Shown here: piece after piece, positions 8,207 through 16,587 of the stretch
Numbering within the stretch: position 1 is the stretch's first letter
Layout of the letters: every line of letters begins with the position of its first letter
Assembly (NCBI GenBank): GCA_045543095.1
Contig: JAZQMC010000029.1
Coordinates: forward strand, 1-41,231
Direction of reading: 5' to 3'
DNA: 41,231 bases
From: Fimenecus sp045543095
Lineage (GTDB): Bacteria; Bacillota; Clostridia; Oscillospirales; Acutalibacteraceae
The notes under the pieces: generated by a model
Told to the model about the DNA's origin: nothing
Databases searched by the model: none
The model's input: the letters and a program-made list of their open reading frames with translations, nothing else
Position numbers and translations under genes: made by a program

Positions 8207-9430
8207 ATGTTAGAATTACGCGGAAAATACAATTCCGCAATAGTTTATACGGATATAATTGAAGATACCGCAATCGGTCAGATTATCGAGCTTTGCAATC
8301 AGGAGTTCGTTAAGGACTGTAAAATCAGAATTATGCCCGATGTTCACGCGGGGGCAGGGTGCGTAATCGGTTTCACCGCCGATTTGGGCGAAATGGTAAT
8401 CCCCAATATTGTGGGCGTTGACATCGGTTGCGGAATGCTTACAGTTGAGCTTGGTACAATAGACATTGATTATCAGGCACTTGATAATTTAATACGCGAA
8501 AAAGTACCAAGCGGTAAAAATGTGCACGAGGGTCGTCAAGTGCGTTTCCCGGATTTGCAGACACTTCATTGCTATCGCAATCTTAAAGACACAAAGCGTC
8601 TTGAGAGAAGCATCGGCACTCTTGGTGGCGGTAATCATTTTATTGAGGTTGACTGCGATGACGAGGGTAACAAATATCTTGTAATTCATACGGGCAGCCG
8701 AAATCTTGGCAAGCAGGTGGCAGAGCATTATCAGAAAATGGCTTATGATATTTTGCGTGGTGCTGACAAACTTTTTGAGGAGCAGGCAAATCTCATTGCC
8801 CGCTATAAAGCAGAACACAGAAAAAAGGAAATTGAGGGTGCACTCAAAGAGCTTAAAAAGAATTTTAAGGCAAAGTGGACCGATGTTCCAAAGGATTTGT
8901 GTTATCTTACAGGTGAATATCGCGAAATGTATTTGCACGATATGAAAATCTGTCAGGAATTCGCAACAAAAAATCGAATGCAGATTGCTGAAACAATACT
9001 TAATGGACTTTTCGGTAAACCCTTGTCGGATTTCTCATACTTTGAAACAATCCATAATTATATTGACCACGAAACAAATACCGTGCGAAAAGGTGCAGTT
9101 TCGGCAAGAAAGGGAGAAAAACTTTTAATCCCTATCAATATGCGTGACGGCAGTTTAATCTGTATCGGTAAGGGCAACGAGGAATGGAATTGCTCCGCAC
9201 CACACGGTGCAGGCCGTCTTTTCAGCCGTGGCAGTGCCAAGGCGAATTTCAGCCTTGAGGAGTTCCAGAAATCAATGGAGGGTATTTTTACAACCTCCGT
9301 GGGTGCAGACACCCTTGACGAAAGTCCAATGGCATATAAAAATATGGAGGATATTGTGAATAATATCACCCCAACGGCAGAGATAGTTAAAAGAATTATA
9401 CCGACCTATAATTTTAAAGCTGGGGAATAA
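8207..9430 (+). CDS. rtcB: RtcB-family RNA-splicing ligase
   Basis: GTP/Mn-dependent RNA ligase joining 2',3'-cyclic phosphate or 3'-phosphate ends to 5'-OH ends in RNA repair. It is 407 aa, the typical bacterial length. Metal and active-site motifs are complete: D72 and C75 in VGVDIGCGM, H144 in GGGNHFIE, H161 in IHTGSRNLG, H283 in the ETIHNYIDHE block, and the guanylylated His as H333 in APHGAGRLFSR. SPMAYKNMEDI near the C-terminus is also characteristic. The ATG at 8207 has AAAGGAGTG upstream; an in-frame GTG at 8141 is inside the terminator region. It follows two WYL genes and is followed 2 nt later by hairpin array B. Confidence 0.95.
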   Translation: MLELRGKYNSAIVYTDIIEDTAIGQIIELCNQEFVKDCKIRIMPDVHAGAGCVIGFTADLGEMVIPNIVGVDIGCGMLTVELGTIDIDYQALDNLIREKVPSGKNVHEGRQVRFPDLQTLHCYRNLKDTKRLERSIGTLGGGNHFIEVDCDDEGNKYLVIHTGSRNLGKQVAEHYQKMAYDILRGADKLFEEQANLIARYKAEHRKKEIEGALKELKKNFKAKWTDVPKDLCYLTGEYREMYLHDMKICQEFATKNRMQIAETILNGLFGKPLSDFSYFETIHNYIDHETNTVRKGAVSARKGEKLLIPINMRDGSLICIGKGNEEWNCSAPHGAGRLFSRGSAKANFSLEEFQKSMEGIFTTSVGADTLDESPMAYKNMEDIVNNITPTAEIVKRIIPTYNFKAGE

Positions 9431-9431
9431 C

Positions 9432-9610
9432 ATACGCAACGCGTATTTCATAGCGTTAGCTATTTCATATCCCGCAAGGGATATTTCATAAATTGTGTAA
9501 ACAATTTATTTCATTAAAATGAAATATTGCTTTGCAATATGAAATAATCCGTTGGATTATGAAATATTTGTCTTCGCCAAATATGAAATAAACTCCATGC
9601 GGAGTTTATA
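9432..9610. repeat. Hairpin array, copy B
   Basis: Second, same-orientation copy of the array at 5762-5937. Hairpins in order: ATACGC/GCGTAT, TAGC/GCTA, ATATCCC/GGGATAT, AAATTGT/ACAATTT, a central ATTTCAT-TAAA-ATGAAAT palindrome, ATATTGC/GCAATAT, AATCC/GGATT, ATTTG/CAAAT and AAACTCC/GGAGTTT. Relative to copy A several stems differ by paired changes that keep base pairing (ATTCC/GGAAT to ATCCC/GGGAT; AATTCT/AGAATT to AATTGT/ACAATT). It begins 2 nt after the rtcB stop and ends just before the ribosome binding site of the next gene. Confidence 0.9.
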
Positions 9611-9631
9611 TATGGATGAGGAGTTGAAAAT

Positions 9632-10033
9632 ATGTTGAAACTTATTGAAAGAATATTTAGTTTTTTTCATAAAAACAAAAATGACAATTCTTCTTTACAA
9701 TATGAGAAAAAACTTTTACCACCTTGGGAAGAAATCGTTGAAAAATGCTACGGAAAAGAAGTAAGCAATATTTGCGAATATACTGTTGAAAAAGTGATTT
9801 ATGCAAAAACGAAAGATTTTCGTGCAGTAATATACAAAAAGAAAGATATGTATTTCATCATTTGTGAACAACTTTATGCTTGGGACGAAGAAGACGAATA
9901 TGAAATAAATGAATACTTGTCAGGTAAGGGCTTGCCGGGATATTGGTTTCCCATAGATAACGGTGTATCAGTTTTTGATAGCATTGAAATGGCAGAAAGA
10001 GAAGTTTTTTCAATGTCACAGTTCAAAATGTAA
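9632..10033 (+). CDS. Uncharacterised 133-aa protein
   Basis: Not recognised. It is a small cytoplasmic protein with a basic N-terminus (about residues 1-25, amphipathic KLIERIFSFFHKNK) and an acidic middle (AWDEEDEYEINEYL). Alternating beta-like stretches (RAVIYKKKDMYFIICEQLYAW) resemble small SMI1/immunity-type or DUF folds, but no signature is strong enough to name. It has a good GAGGAG site 8 nt before the ATG, directly after hairpin array B, and ends with a hairpin terminator. No partner toxin gene is seen nearby, so an immunity role is unsupported. Confidence 0.6.
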   Translation: MLKLIERIFSFFHKNKNDNSSLQYEKKLLPPWEEIVEKCYGKEVSNICEYTVEKVIYAKTKDFRAVIYKKKDMYFIICEQLYAWDEEDEYEINEYLSGKGLPGYWFPIDNGVSVFDSIEMAEREVFSMSQFKM

Positions 10034-10062
10034 GGCGGGGGCTTAGCTCTCGCCAATTTTTT
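10034..10062 (+). terminator. Hairpin terminator after 133-aa gene
   Basis: GGCGGGGGC / GCTCTCGCC stem (with G-T pairs) with loop TTA, followed by AATTTTTT. The GGCGGGGGCTT half resembles the hairpin repeat at 18003-18028. Confidence 0.6.
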
Positions 10063-10114
10063 GCTTAAAAATATTAAAAAATTTTCATTTCGCAATACAT
10101 TTTTAACAAATATG

Positions 10115-10123
10115 TGCTATAAT
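10115..10123 (+). promoter_or_regulatory. Extended -10 promoter of MMPL gene
   Basis: TGC followed by TATAAT (10118-10123) forms an extended -10 element with no good -35. The gene starts at 10177 with its own ribosome binding site. Confidence 0.5.
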
Positions 10124-10176
10124 ACAAAATATAATAGTAAAATTCTGCCGTTTTTGGCTTTCCGAGGTGTTATATT

Positions 10177-13100
10177 TTGAAAAAAATAGCAGGGGTTATT
10201 GTTGACGGCCATAAAATCATACTTGCAATTATGCTTGTGATTTGTGCTTTTTGTGCGGGGCTTATACCAAAAGTTACAATCAATACAGATATGACAAAAT
10301 ATCTGCCCGATGATTCTTCTATGAGTCAGGGTATTGAAATTATGCTCAATGAATTTGAAAAAGCTTCAACAACACAGACAATTCGCGTTATGTTTGAGGG
10401 GTTAGGTGAGGCTGAAATCCCTTATGTGCGTCAGCAACTTGAAAACATTCAGTATGTTGATAGCGTGGCTTATGTTGAAGACAGTGAAGATTACAACAAA
10501 GACGGTTATACGAAGTTTGTTGTGAATACTACATATACTTATGGCTCGCCTGAAGAACTTGCCATTGAAGATGCCATTGAAAACCAGTTCGCGTCTTATA
10601 AAATGAATTATATGAATGACAACACAAGCAGTATGGAATTACCGTGGGTAATAATCGGTGTTGCGGTGTTGATTTTGCTTGCAATATTGTTTATTATGAG
10701 CGGTTCGTGGTTTGAACCAATACTCTTTATGGCAACAATCGGCGTTGCGGTTGTTATGAATATGGGTTCTAATTTAGTGCTCGGCGAGGTTTCACAGATT
10801 ACAATGTCCATTGCCGCAATTTTACAGCTTGTTCTTTCAATGGACTATTCAATTATTCTTGCTAACCGTTATCGTCAGGAAAAAGAGAATTATGACGATA
10901 TTGAAGATGCTATGAAAGCCGCTTGGTGCAACGCGTTTTCATCAGTTTCAAGTAGCGGTATGACAACTGTTATAGGTCTTATTATGCTTGTGTTTATGAG
11001 CTTTAAGATTGGTATGGACTTAGGTCTTGTGCTTGCCAAAGGCGTGCTTCTCAGTATGATTTGCGTGCTTACAGTACTTCCCGCACTTCTTCTTATTTTC
11101 GATGAAAAGATTGAAGATACCGAGAAAAAAGAACTTAAAATTCCAATGGGCTTTGTTGCGAAAAGTCAGTTCAAGCTTCGTAAGGTTATCGCTATATTCT
11201 TTGTAATTCTTTTTGCAGGTTCTTATATTTTGCAGGGCTTCGCACAAATTTCTTATTCACTTTCACCCGAAGACCCCATTGCCGAGGTTTTTGCACCGTC
11301 AAACCCCATTGTTGTGCTTTATAACAATGAGGATGAAGACCGTGTCAACGATATGATTGATGAACTTGAATGGAACGAAAATGTCAAGAATATTATGAGT
11401 TATTCAACTACTCTCGGTATGAAATATACTTCGCACGGTATGGTTGATATGATTGACGATATGGGCATTGCAATGAGTATTGACCCGTCACTTCTTGATA
11501 TTATTTATTACAGTTATTATAACGGTGACAATTTGCTTTCAATGACAGTTGCCCAGTTCTTTGATTTCATTTCTAACGAGATTATTCCCAACCCGTTGTT
11601 TGCAGATTTCATCAGTGATGATATGAAGCAAAGTCTTGACAAAATGAAGATGTTTGCAGACAAAGAATCCCTTACAACACCTAAAACAGCAGAAGAACTT
11701 GCCGAGATGTTCGGTATGAACGCTGATGACCTTAAAAAAGTTTTTGTACTTTATTACAGTAAGCACGGCGGTGCGGATTTCGGTACAATGACAATGCCTG
11801 TGTTTGCAGATTTTGTTGTTAATGAGGTTGCAAAAAATCCACAGTATTCTTCTATGATTGATGAAGAAAGCAAATCAAAACTTTCACTTCTCGTAACCTT
11901 TACAGATAAAGAAAAACTTACACAGAAACGCAGTTATAAAGATATGGCATCGGTGCTTGGGTATCCTGAGGACGACATTCTTCTAATGTATTGTTATCAC
12001 AGTGAATATCTTATAAATCCTGAAGCGGTTAATATGGATAATGTTCTTGCAAAATATGTTGCATGGCAGGTAGTAGAACCGCCCCATCAGATGTCGATTT
12101 ATCAGATGATTAATTTTGTGGCAGAGAATAAGGCTGCATTCTCTTCTATGATGGATGCGGAACAACTTTCACAGATTGAAATGGGTCAGAAACTCATTGA
12201 GGCTACGGCAAACAACAGCAAACTTTCTCCTGAAGACCTTGCGGATATTACAGGAATGCCCGTTTCACAACTTCGTCAGCTTTATCTGCTTTATATAAGC
12301 GAGCATGGGGATACTGATAACTGGAAACTGTCAGTTCAGCGTTTCGTTCATTTTGTGAATAGCGATGTAATGACCAACAAAGAATATGCAGGTTATTTTG
12401 ATGCTGAAACCGCATCAACTCTTAAAAATGCAATTCCCGTAATTGATGCGGCGGCATCGGGCAATGCTTACACGCCTGCAGAGTTCACAAATGTGATTTC
12501 AGGAGTTGCAAGCGGGCTTGACGGCAATATGGTTGAAATGTTTTATCTATATTACACAAGTATGCAACAGAGTAATCCCGAATGGACGCTCACTATTGAA
12601 GAAATGTTCCGTTATCTTTCAGAAGATATGATGAATGACCCTAAATTCTCATCATTTTTAAGTGAAGATATGAAAGATGAAATCATTGGAATGAAATCAC
12701 AACTTGACGATGGTATTGCACAACTTTTAGGCACAAATCATTCACTTATGATGATTGAAACCTCATTGCCTGTTGAGTCGGTAGAAACTACATGGTTTAT
12801 GGACGACCTTACAGCACTTTGCGGTGAAAAACTTACAAAGGCTGTTTACTTTATCGGTAATACACCGATGAATTATGAAATGGAAAAGAGTTTTGATGAA
12901 GAACTTCTTCACATAACAATCCTTACTGCAGTAGCAATTTTTGCGGTTGTGCTTATAACTTTCCGCTCAGTCTGGGTTCCGCTTATACTTGTTTTACTTG
13001 TTCAATGCGGTGTTTATATCACAATGTCTGTAAATTGCCTTATGGATTTCAGCATTTATTATCTTGCACTTATCATTGTTCAATGTATTCTTATGGGTGC

Positions 13101-13407
13101 TACCATTGACTATGGTATTCTCTTTACGAACTATTACCGTGAAAACCGTAAAACAATGGATGTTAAAGAGTCAATTGCATCGGCTTATAAGGGCTCAATT
13201 CACACAATTCTCACTTCAGGACTTATTATGGTTACCGTTACGGGTGTGGTTGGCTTCAGCCCTGTTGACCCAACAATCGGCCAGATTTGTAAGATTATCT
13301 CAATCGGCTCACTTTCGGCAATACTTCTTATCTTGTTTGTTTTACCCGGACTTTTAGCCACATTTGATAAACTTATTGTGAGAAAGAAAAAAGAAAAGAC
13401 TAAATAA
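10177..13407 (+). CDS. MMPL/RND-family transporter with repeat-expanded central loop
   Basis: Proton-driven RND-superfamily exporter of the MMPL type, 1076 aa, inner membrane. Topology reads as two halves: TM1 about 13-31, an extracytoplasmic loop to about 155, TM2-6 at 156-308, TM7 at 337-355, a very large second loop 356-908, and TM8-12 at 909-1067. The D-Y pair of the proton relay is present in both halves (SMDYSII near 221-227 and ATIDYGILF near 975-983). Residues about 439-852 consist of five diverged tandem repeats of roughly 72-98 aa, which accounts for the length. The start is TTG, with GAGGTG 7 nt upstream; the next Met (residue 19) is inside TM1. Likely substrates are lipids or hydrophobic compounds, not readable here. 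Confidence 0.88.
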   Translation: MKKIAGVIVDGHKIILAIMLVICAFCAGLIPKVTINTDMTKYLPDDSSMSQGIEIMLNEFEKASTTQTIRVMFEGLGEAEIPYVRQQLENIQYVDSVAYVEDSEDYNKDGYTKFVVNTTYTYGSPEELAIEDAIENQFASYKMNYMNDNTSSMELPWVIIGVAVLILLAILFIMSGSWFEPILFMATIGVAVVMNMGSNLVLGEVSQITMSIAAILQLVLSMDYSIILANRYRQEKENYDDIEDAMKAAWCNAFSSVSSSGMTTVIGLIMLVFMSFKIGMDLGLVLAKGVLLSMICVLTVLPALLLIFDEKIEDTEKKELKIPMGFVAKSQFKLRKVIAIFFVILFAGSYILQGFAQISYSLSPEDPIAEVFAPSNPIVVLYNNEDEDRVNDMIDELEWNENVKNIMSYSTTLGMKYTSHGMVDMIDDMGIAMSIDPSLLDIIYYSYYNGDNLLSMTVAQFFDFISNEIIPNPLFADFISDDMKQSLDKMKMFADKESLTTPKTAEELAEMFGMNADDLKKVFVLYYSKHGGADFGTMTMPVFADFVVNEVAKNPQYSSMIDEESKSKLSLLVTFTDKEKLTQKRSYKDMASVLGYPEDDILLMYCYHSEYLINPEAVNMDNVLAKYVAWQVVEPPHQMSIYQMINFVAENKAAFSSMMDAEQLSQIEMGQKLIEATANNSKLSPEDLADITGMPVSQLRQLYLLYISEHGDTDNWKLSVQRFVHFVNSDVMTNKEYAGYFDAETASTLKNAIPVIDAAASGNAYTPAEFTNVISGVASGLDGNMVEMFYLYYTSMQQSNPEWTLTIEEMFRYLSEDMMNDPKFSSFLSEDMKDEIIGMKSQLDDGIAQLLGTNHSLMMIETSLPVESVETTWFMDDLTALCGEKLTKAVYFIGNTPMNYEMEKSFDEELLHITILTAVAIFAVVLITFRSVWVPLILVLLVQCGVYITMSVNCLMDFSIYYLALIIVQCILMGATIDYGILFTNYYRENRKTMDVKESIASAYKGSIHTILTSGLIMVTVTGVVGFSPVDPTIGQICKIISIGSLSAILLILFVLPGLLATFDKLIVRKKKEKTK

Positions 13408-13422
13408 AAAAATAATAAAAAG

Positions 13423-13474
13423 CCTCCCTCTGACGAGGGAGGTGGCAAAATCTTTGATTTTGACGGAGGGAGAG
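13423..13474. repeat. CTCCCTCCGTCA-family hairpin repeat, copy 2 (reverse)
   Basis: Hairpin CCTCCCTCTGACGAGGGAGG (13423-13442), hairpin CAAAATC-TTT-GATTTTG and ACGGAGGGAGAG. This is the reverse complement arrangement of the repeats at 1-91 and 16588-16668. Being just after the MMPL stop, the first hairpin may also act in 3'-end formation, although no T run follows. Confidence 0.8.
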
Positions 13475-13573
13475 ATAGATGCATAGAGAAAGAACTCCCG
13501 TTTTGTTCACAATAAAGCGATTACTTGCCTTTTATAATTAAATATGTTTCAATAAACTAAAGATGGTGGTAAT

Positions 13574-14044
13574 ATGAAATTAAACACACATGATACTACT
13601 CCCAAAACTCAAAATAGTAAATTAGTGAAAATTCTATTATCGATATGTGCTATTTTAATGTATAGCATTTTTATATTAGGTGCTTTTGCTTGTTTCTATT
13701 ATGCTAAAAGTTTTGCTGGCGGTATATCTATGATTTTAATACCTGCTTTATTTACAATAGTTGTAACAATTATTTTTAAAGATATGGAAAAAGCATATGT
13801 GGAAATAAAAGATAAAGAGATTTATGTAGTTGATTACTATTTGGGAATTAAAAACGAAAAACATATTCCAATTTCTGATATTACATCTGCTGAAATTTGT
13901 CTTGGGTATTCATTAAAAGTAAAAGGATACCGTGAGAGTGTAGCAGGGATTCAATACATTGTTTTTAGAAACGGCAAAAAGTATTTATTTAAAATTATTT
14001 ACCTACCTGAAACAGAAGAATTATTTAAACAGTATATAAAATAA
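13574..14044 (+). CDS. Small membrane protein with cytosolic beta-rich domain
   Basis: Uncharacterised 156-aa protein. Two transmembrane helices are seen at about residues 17-38 and 44-68, followed by a soluble part (about 75-156) with alternating beta strands ending in a helix (PETEELFKQYIK). This layout resembles bacterial PH-domain-like small membrane proteins, but the identification is tentative. The ATG has GATGGTGG upstream. It stands alone between a repeat and a bidirectional terminator. Its codon and base use are more AT-rich than the transporter upstream. Confidence 0.6.
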   Translation: MKLNTHDTTPKTQNSKLVKILLSICAILMYSIFILGAFACFYYAKSFAGGISMILIPALFTIVVTIIFKDMEKAYVEIKDKEIYVVDYYLGIKNEKHIPISDITSAEICLGYSLKVKGYRESVAGIQYIVFRNGKKYLFKIIYLPETEELFKQYIK

Positions 14045-14046
14045 TT

Positions 14047-14078
14047 AAAAAGCGGAGTGAATTTCACTCCGCTTTTTA
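14047..14078. terminator. Bidirectional intrinsic terminator
   Basis: Long perfect stem AAAGCGGAGTGAA / TTCACTCCGCTTT with A residues before and T residues after, giving a terminator on both strands for the convergent genes. Confidence 0.9.
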
Positions 14079-14079
14079 A

Positions 14080-14463
14080 TTATTCGTGACAATGTTCCCC
14101 ACAACTATGACCTTCGCCGTGCTCGTGGTCGTGGTGGTCGCATTTTGCGTCAGGGTTGTAATCTAATTTACCAACAAGGTATGAGATAACCGCTTGGTTG
14201 CAATCGCCTTTAACACCGCCGAACCATTTAATTCCTGCTTCATTGAGTGCATTCTGTGCACCGCCGCCAATGCCGCCACAAATCAGCACATCAACACCGT
14301 TTGCCTTTAAAAATGTAGCAAGTGCACCGTGACCTTGACCGTCAGTATTTACAATGCTCATACCAACAATACTGTCGTTTTCTACCTTATAGATTTTGAA
14401 CTTTTCGGTGTGTCCAAAGTGCTGAAAAACCTGCTCGTTTTCATAAGTTACTGCAATTTTCAT
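14080..14463 (-). CDS. NifX/NifB-type (Fe-Mo cofactor biosynthesis-like) protein with His/Cys-rich tail
   Basis: A 127-aa protein of the dinitrogenase iron-molybdenum cofactor family (NifX/NafY/MTH1175 fold). The family core is seen as MKIAVTYENEQVFQHFGHTEKF and DVLICGGIGGGAQNALNEAGI. No nitrogenase genes are nearby, so it is probably a general metal-cluster or metal-handling protein. The last about 20 residues are rich in His and Cys (DHHDHEHGEGHSCGEHCHE), suggesting metal binding. The start at 14463 is chosen because GAGGTAATA precedes it; an upstream in-frame start at 14481 would overlap the end of the GH30 gene. It lies 10 nt after that gene, likely in the same transcript. Confidence 0.85.
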   Translation of the reverse strand: MKIAVTYENEQVFQHFGHTEKFKIYKVENDSIVGMSIVNTDGQGHGALATFLKANGVDVLICGGIGGGAQNALNEAGIKWFGGVKGDCNQAVISYLVGKLDYNPDAKCDHHDHEHGEGHSCGEHCHE

Positions 14464-14473
14464 ATTATTACCT

Positions 14474-15841
14474 CTATTCATTTATTACAGTTAAAATACT
14501 GTTGTTTTTTACTGTGATTTGTTTTTTGTATTCGCCCTCATAAACGGTTTTGAGCTTGTGCTCTGCAGTTGACTCAATAATCATTGTTTTATCAAAATTA
14601 CCGTCGAGAATTATTGTTCTTTCTTCACCCTCATTTACAATAACCGTAACGGTTTTGTTTTCGGGAGTTTTAAAGGTGAATACATTAAAATCATTATTTG
14701 TGTCGGGGAAAAATCCGTTGTCAAGACAAACTGAACCTACGGGTATGTATTTTGAGAAATGGGCAAAGCCGTAATAACGCTCTGCAACATACCATTCTTC
14801 AAAATTGTCGGTTGCAGTGAGCGTTGCGTCGGAATAATCAAAACCGTCCTCTTTGATTGAATATTGATTTACCGCAACCCAACTTGTCCAACTTTCTGCA
14901 CCCGCATAAATCAAGTCCTGACCGATAATTCTTGCGGTTATAAGTGCACCCTTGAAATTCTTTGTGTGGCTCTTGTTGGGCAATTCACACCATTCGCTCA
15001 TATCAAATCGCAATTCAGGGTGGGGGAGTACCAATTCGTTTTTGAACTGAACTCTTATTTGCGGATTGTTATCATCATGATATGAATGATAAGCGAAAAT
15101 AGGCATAACACTCATAACCAACTCATCTTTTAAAAGCAATTCAAGATATTTCGGGGTAAGCCCCATCATTTCGCCACTTTCGGGACCGTAAAGCTTAACA
15201 TTCATTCCGCGTTTTGTGATTTCTTCGGCAAAAATGTGCATAACTTCTGCCATTTCTTCGGGCTCATAGTGACAACCCTCTTGCCACACATAAGAACCGC
15301 CCCATTTCCATTGAGGTTCATTTATGGGGCTCACATATTTTACGGGAAAGCCCTCGTCAATAAGCCTTTGGGTTGCGGTCAAGAAATAATCTGCAAATTT
15401 TCTGTAATTAGCCTTTGGCAGATTGCAGGTGTGCATCATTAAACTGCCCGATGCTTGTCCCGTTGAGGTCTGTGACCAATGGGGCGAATTCGCAAACACA
15501 ATAAGAGTGTCAATATTGCCCTTATCAAGACATTTTCGCATTACATCTTTCGCGGTTTTGTCAAGAGAGTAGTCCCAATAACCCTCTTGCTTTTCGCGGT
15601 CATAAACATACATACTTTCGGTGCGACGCCAAGGATTTTGCACACGGTAATTGTCATAGTCTGTACCACCGCCGATATTGTAACGATAAATATTGAGTTT
15701 TAAACCTGTATCACCGTATAAATTTTCGGCGATTTCGTCCTGCACTTTTTCTTCCTTGCAATAATGCGACCACCAGCAAGCCGAAGTGCCAAATCCCTTT
15801 AAAGTTTGTAATTCTTTTGCGTTTTCAAGATTTATTTTCAT
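14474..15841 (-). CDS. Glycoside hydrolase family 30 enzyme, cytoplasmic
   Basis: Retaining beta-glycosidase of 455 aa, clan GH-A. The acid/base residue is E175 in SPINEPQWKWGG and the nucleophile is E283 in RFDMSEWCEL. The beginning (QTLKGFGTSACWW) and NIYRYNIGGG are typical of GH30 enzymes such as beta-1,6-galactanase or glucosylceramidase-like members; the specificity is not certain. There is a C-terminal beta domain (about 385-455). No signal peptide is present, so it should act on imported oligosaccharides. The ATG at 15841 has GGTGA upstream. It lies 24 nt after tcdA and 10 nt before the NifX-like gene, an odd functional mix. Confidence 0.87.
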   Translation of the reverse strand: MKINLENAKELQTLKGFGTSACWWSHYCKEEKVQDEIAENLYGDTGLKLNIYRYNIGGGTDYDNYRVQNPWRRTESMYVYDREKQEGYWDYSLDKTAKDVMRKCLDKGNIDTLIVFANSPHWSQTSTGQASGSLMMHTCNLPKANYRKFADYFLTATQRLIDEGFPVKYVSPINEPQWKWGGSYVWQEGCHYEPEEMAEVMHIFAEEITKRGMNVKLYGPESGEMMGLTPKYLELLLKDELVMSVMPIFAYHSYHDDNNPQIRVQFKNELVLPHPELRFDMSEWCELPNKSHTKNFKGALITARIIGQDLIYAGAESWTSWVAVNQYSIKEDGFDYSDATLTATDNFEEWYVAERYYGFAHFSKYIPVGSVCLDNGFFPDTNNDFNVFTFKTPENKTVTVIVNEGEERTIILDGNFDKTMIIESTAEHKLKTVYEGEYKKQITVKNNSILTVINE

Positions 15842-15865
15842 AATTTTCACCAATCCCCATAGGTG

Positions 15866-16543
15866 TTATTTTATTAAATCCTTTATAACTTCCCCTGCAA
15901 TTATTAGCCCTGCTGTACTTGGCACAAAAGAGATACTTGCGGGTGTTCTCTTGCCGTCATTTTTAGGCGTTTCAGTTGAATAAAGCACCTTCAATTTCTT
16001 CACATTTCTTGCTTTTAACTCTCTTCTCATAACTCGACAAAGAGGGCAGGTGTCGGTTTTATAAATATCGGTGATTTTAAATGTGGTCGGGTCTAATTTG
16101 TTCCCCGTTCCCATTGATGCAAGCATAGGAATTTCCAATTCCTGCGATTTTACCGCCAAATCAATTTTCGCTGTCACATTGTCAATGGCGTCGATTATAT
16201 AATCATATTTATTCAATTCAAATTCATCTGCGTTTTCGGGCAAATACATTTTGACAATGGGTATAACCTCGCATTCGGGGTTAATGTCAAGAATTCTCTC
16301 TTTTGCCACATCAGCCTTATTCTTTCCAACAGTTGAGTGGAGTGCATATAGCTGACGATTTATGTTTGTGATGTCAACTGTGTCCTTGTCAACAACGGTC
16401 ATTTTGCCAACTCCACAACGAGCCAGAGCCTCGGCAACATAAGAGCCAACGCCACCAAGCCCGAAAATAATAATATTAGCATTTTTAAGTTTTTCAAGGC
16501 TTTCTTTGCCAATAAGTCTTTCAGTTCTTGCGAATTGTTCCAT
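15866..16543 (-). CDS. tcdA: tRNA threonylcarbamoyladenosine dehydratase (TcdA/YgdL)
   Basis: E1-like ThiF-family enzyme that cyclises t6A37 of tRNA to ct6A using ATP. It is 225 aa. The nucleotide-binding motif FGLGGVGSYVAEALARCGVG (residues about 27-46) and the NINRQLYALHSTVGKNKADVAKERI block are diagnostic of the TcdA group, as is the SISFVPSTAGLIIAGEVIKDLI C-terminus. A CPLC pair is present in the crossover region. The start has AAAGGGGTTG upstream. It is the first gene of a tight minus-strand cluster with GH30 and NifX-like genes. A second, different tcdA-like 3' end lies at 41071-41231. Confidence 0.9.
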   Translation of the reverse strand: MEQFARTERLIGKESLEKLKNANIIIFGLGGVGSYVAEALARCGVGKMTVVDKDTVDITNINRQLYALHSTVGKNKADVAKERILDINPECEVIPIVKMYLPENADEFELNKYDYIIDAIDNVTAKIDLAVKSQELEIPMLASMGTGNKLDPTTFKITDIYKTDTCPLCRVMRRELKARNVKKLKVLYSTETPKNDGKRTPASISFVPSTAGLIIAGEVIKDLIK

Positions 16544-16587
16544 ATCTTAACAACCCCTTTCCGCCCCATCTTTGAGGGGGCTGTCTG

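Noticed and set aside
9632..10033. Immunity protein of a toxin system
   Set aside because: Size and composition are compatible, but no toxin gene or secretion context is adjacent, and no motif identifies the family.
14080..14463. Part of a nitrogen-fixation locus
   Set aside because: No nifHDK, nifB or nifE/N genes in the window; the fold occurs widely in non-fixing Clostridia.
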